The translations under genes were made by a program, and so were the position numbers. DNA of 22,056 nucleotides from a virus: positions 1 through 22,056 of the IMG/VR virus record IMGVR_UViG_3300035698_011903; one strand, given 5' to 3'. The notes under the pieces are model-generated. The model saw only the letters and a program-made list of their open reading frames with translations. It ran no database searches and had not been told where the DNA came from. This document shows, piece by piece, positions 21,217-22,056 of the stretch; position 1 is the stretch's first letter, and each line of letters starts with the position of its first letter.

Positions 21217-21633
21217 TTATGAGAATGTAATTGCGCTAGAGCTTTCAAGAGTTAGGCTGAATGCTGCCGCTCCAGCAACCTCGCCACTTTCCTCAAAGGA
21301 TGTCGGCACGAATTTTCCAGTATAGGTTCCACCGCCAGTAGAGCCAGGAACGTCAAGCTCAAAATTTTCATGATTAGAAGCCAAGCAATCAGCACGTAAG
21401 GCAGCATATGCACTAGTGTCTACTGCATACCCTGTTGCGGTTGCTGTAACTGCCTGGTTAAATTTTCCTGATAGAAGCTCTCGAACTCCGGCACTCTCAA
21501 AGTCAGTTATATCAACTGTTTCATTGTTGATCGCAACTGTAACGTTAGTCAATGCTGCTATAGCTGTGAATGTCTCAGGGTCGTCATTATTGCTGCGCTT
21601 TAAAATAACGCTCCTTCCAAGTTGTTGTGCCAT
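21217..21633 (-). CDS. Major tail tube protein, 138 aa
   Basis: Typical tail tube features: MAQQLGRSVILKRSNNDD, then TNVTVAINNETVDITDFESA, RELLSGKFNQAVTATATGYA, and FELDVPGSTGGGTYTGKFVP before a FSLTLESSSAITF end strand. This is the GTA gp9/TP901-1-like family. It polymerises around the tape measure to form the tube. GGGAG precedes ATG. It is a separate protein ahead of the chaperone pair, the normal order in siphoviruses. Confidence 0.92.
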   Translation of the reverse strand: MAQQLGRSVILKRSNNDDPETFTAIAALTNVTVAINNETVDITDFESAGVRELLSGKFNQAVTATATGYAVDTSAYAALRADCLASNHENFELDVPGSTGGGTYTGKFVPTSFEESGEVAGAAAFSLTLESSSAITFS

Positions 21634-21645
21634 TTTATATACTCC

Positions 21646-22056
21646 CTAAGTGATTAAAAGATTGAATTCTATAACTGAGTGCCATGTGATACCGTCTGTA
21701 TCCTTAAACACGTCACTCGCGCCATCCATGATGATTTCTGTAACACTTCCGCTATCAAGCGACACGTTGCTCTCTTGCCTATTCAAAGCCGCGTAAACCT
21801 GTTCTTTTATTTGCATGGCAATGTTTGGAGAGCTTGACCTATCGAAGCCATGCGCTGTGATAATATGGCGCATGTTGCTTTTATCCTTTACTGCGTCAGA
21901 TCTGCTAGATATCTCAACAACCACATATGGAAATGTAGTGTCTTGCGGCACGTTAGTGTAAATACGTGTAATATCGTCATCTGTAACTAATGTGGAGAGC
22001 GCAGAAAAGCCTTTTAGGCGTGATATAACACCCTTTAAAGCAACCCTGCTTGTATC
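21646..22056 (-). CDS. Tail terminator/completion protein, DUF3168 family (5' partial)
   Basis: The frame is open to the right edge, so the N-terminus is missing. The visible 136 residues run from DTSRVALKGVISRLKGFSAL through TDDDITRIYTNVPQDTTFPY to VVVEISSRSDAVKDK. IITAHGFDRSSSPN and the VSLDSGSVTEIIMDGASDVF strand pair are typical of DUF3168 (GTA gp8). It caps the tail at the capsid joint. A GTG at 21951 is internal to the conserved domain and not the true start. Confidence 0.9.
   Translation of the reverse strand, partial: DTSRVALKGVISRLKGFSALSTLVTDDDITRIYTNVPQDTTFPYVVVEISSRSDAVKDKSNMRHIITAHGFDRSSSPNIAMQIKEQVYAALNRQESNVSLDSGSVTEIIMDGASDVFKDTDGITWHSVIEFNLLIT

Overview
The window is a contiguous piece of a temperate, long-tailed (siphovirus-like) phage or prophage from an AT-rich alphaproteobacterium. 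The host call rests on a GapR/DUF2312 gene and on a tail and lysis module whose families are shared with alphaproteobacterial gene transfer agents (three-TM holin, gp10-type chaperone, DUF3168 terminator, DUF2163-type hub, J/tip protein). The AT-rich composition would suit a Rickettsiales- or Holosporales-like host, but that is inference. No integrase, att site, capsid or terminase gene lies in the window. Both edges cut through genes.

Layout. (1) 1-4985, minus strand: a leftward early operon. It starts with a Cro-like and an XRE regulator, followed by GapR and RusA. A structured leader then carries its own promoter and resembles the C4/P4-type immunity RNA of enterobacterial phages. After it come a 72-aa protein, a replication initiator with a possible iteron origin inside its gene, a second replication-region protein, small unknowns, and an alanine-repeat protein that runs off the left edge. 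(2) 4986-5452: a control region with two outward-facing promoters of near-identical design. Each has a consensus -35, a 17-bp spacer holding an AACACC-N5-GGTGTT-type operator, and a second operator just upstream. Between them sits a small cysteine-rich reading frame that lacks a start codon and looks broken by one frameshift. (3) 5453-11011, plus strand: a rightward early operon of small unknowns (one with a signal peptide), ERF annealing protein, YqaJ exonuclease, a coiled-coil protein, a zinc-ribbon micro-protein, an HNH-like/NinB-like fusion, SSB, an XRE regulator and a DUF4224 protein. (4) 22056-10820, minus strand: the late operon of tail terminator, tail tube, tail assembly chaperones joined by a -1 frameshift site, tape measure, distal tail and hub proteins, cysteine peptidase-like protein, J-like tip protein, fibre proteins, and a lysis cassette (TM/coiled-coil protein, T4-type lysozyme, holin).

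The rightward early operon supplies a complete single-strand-annealing recombination set (ERF + YqaJ + SSB + NinB-like), with RusA on the leftward operon to resolve junctions. The leftward operon replicates the genome. The rightward early and leftward late operons converge and overlap by 192 bp around 10820-11011. The most notable non-gene signals are the mirrored operator/promoter pair, the C4-like RNA leader, and the tail-chaperone frameshift signal.
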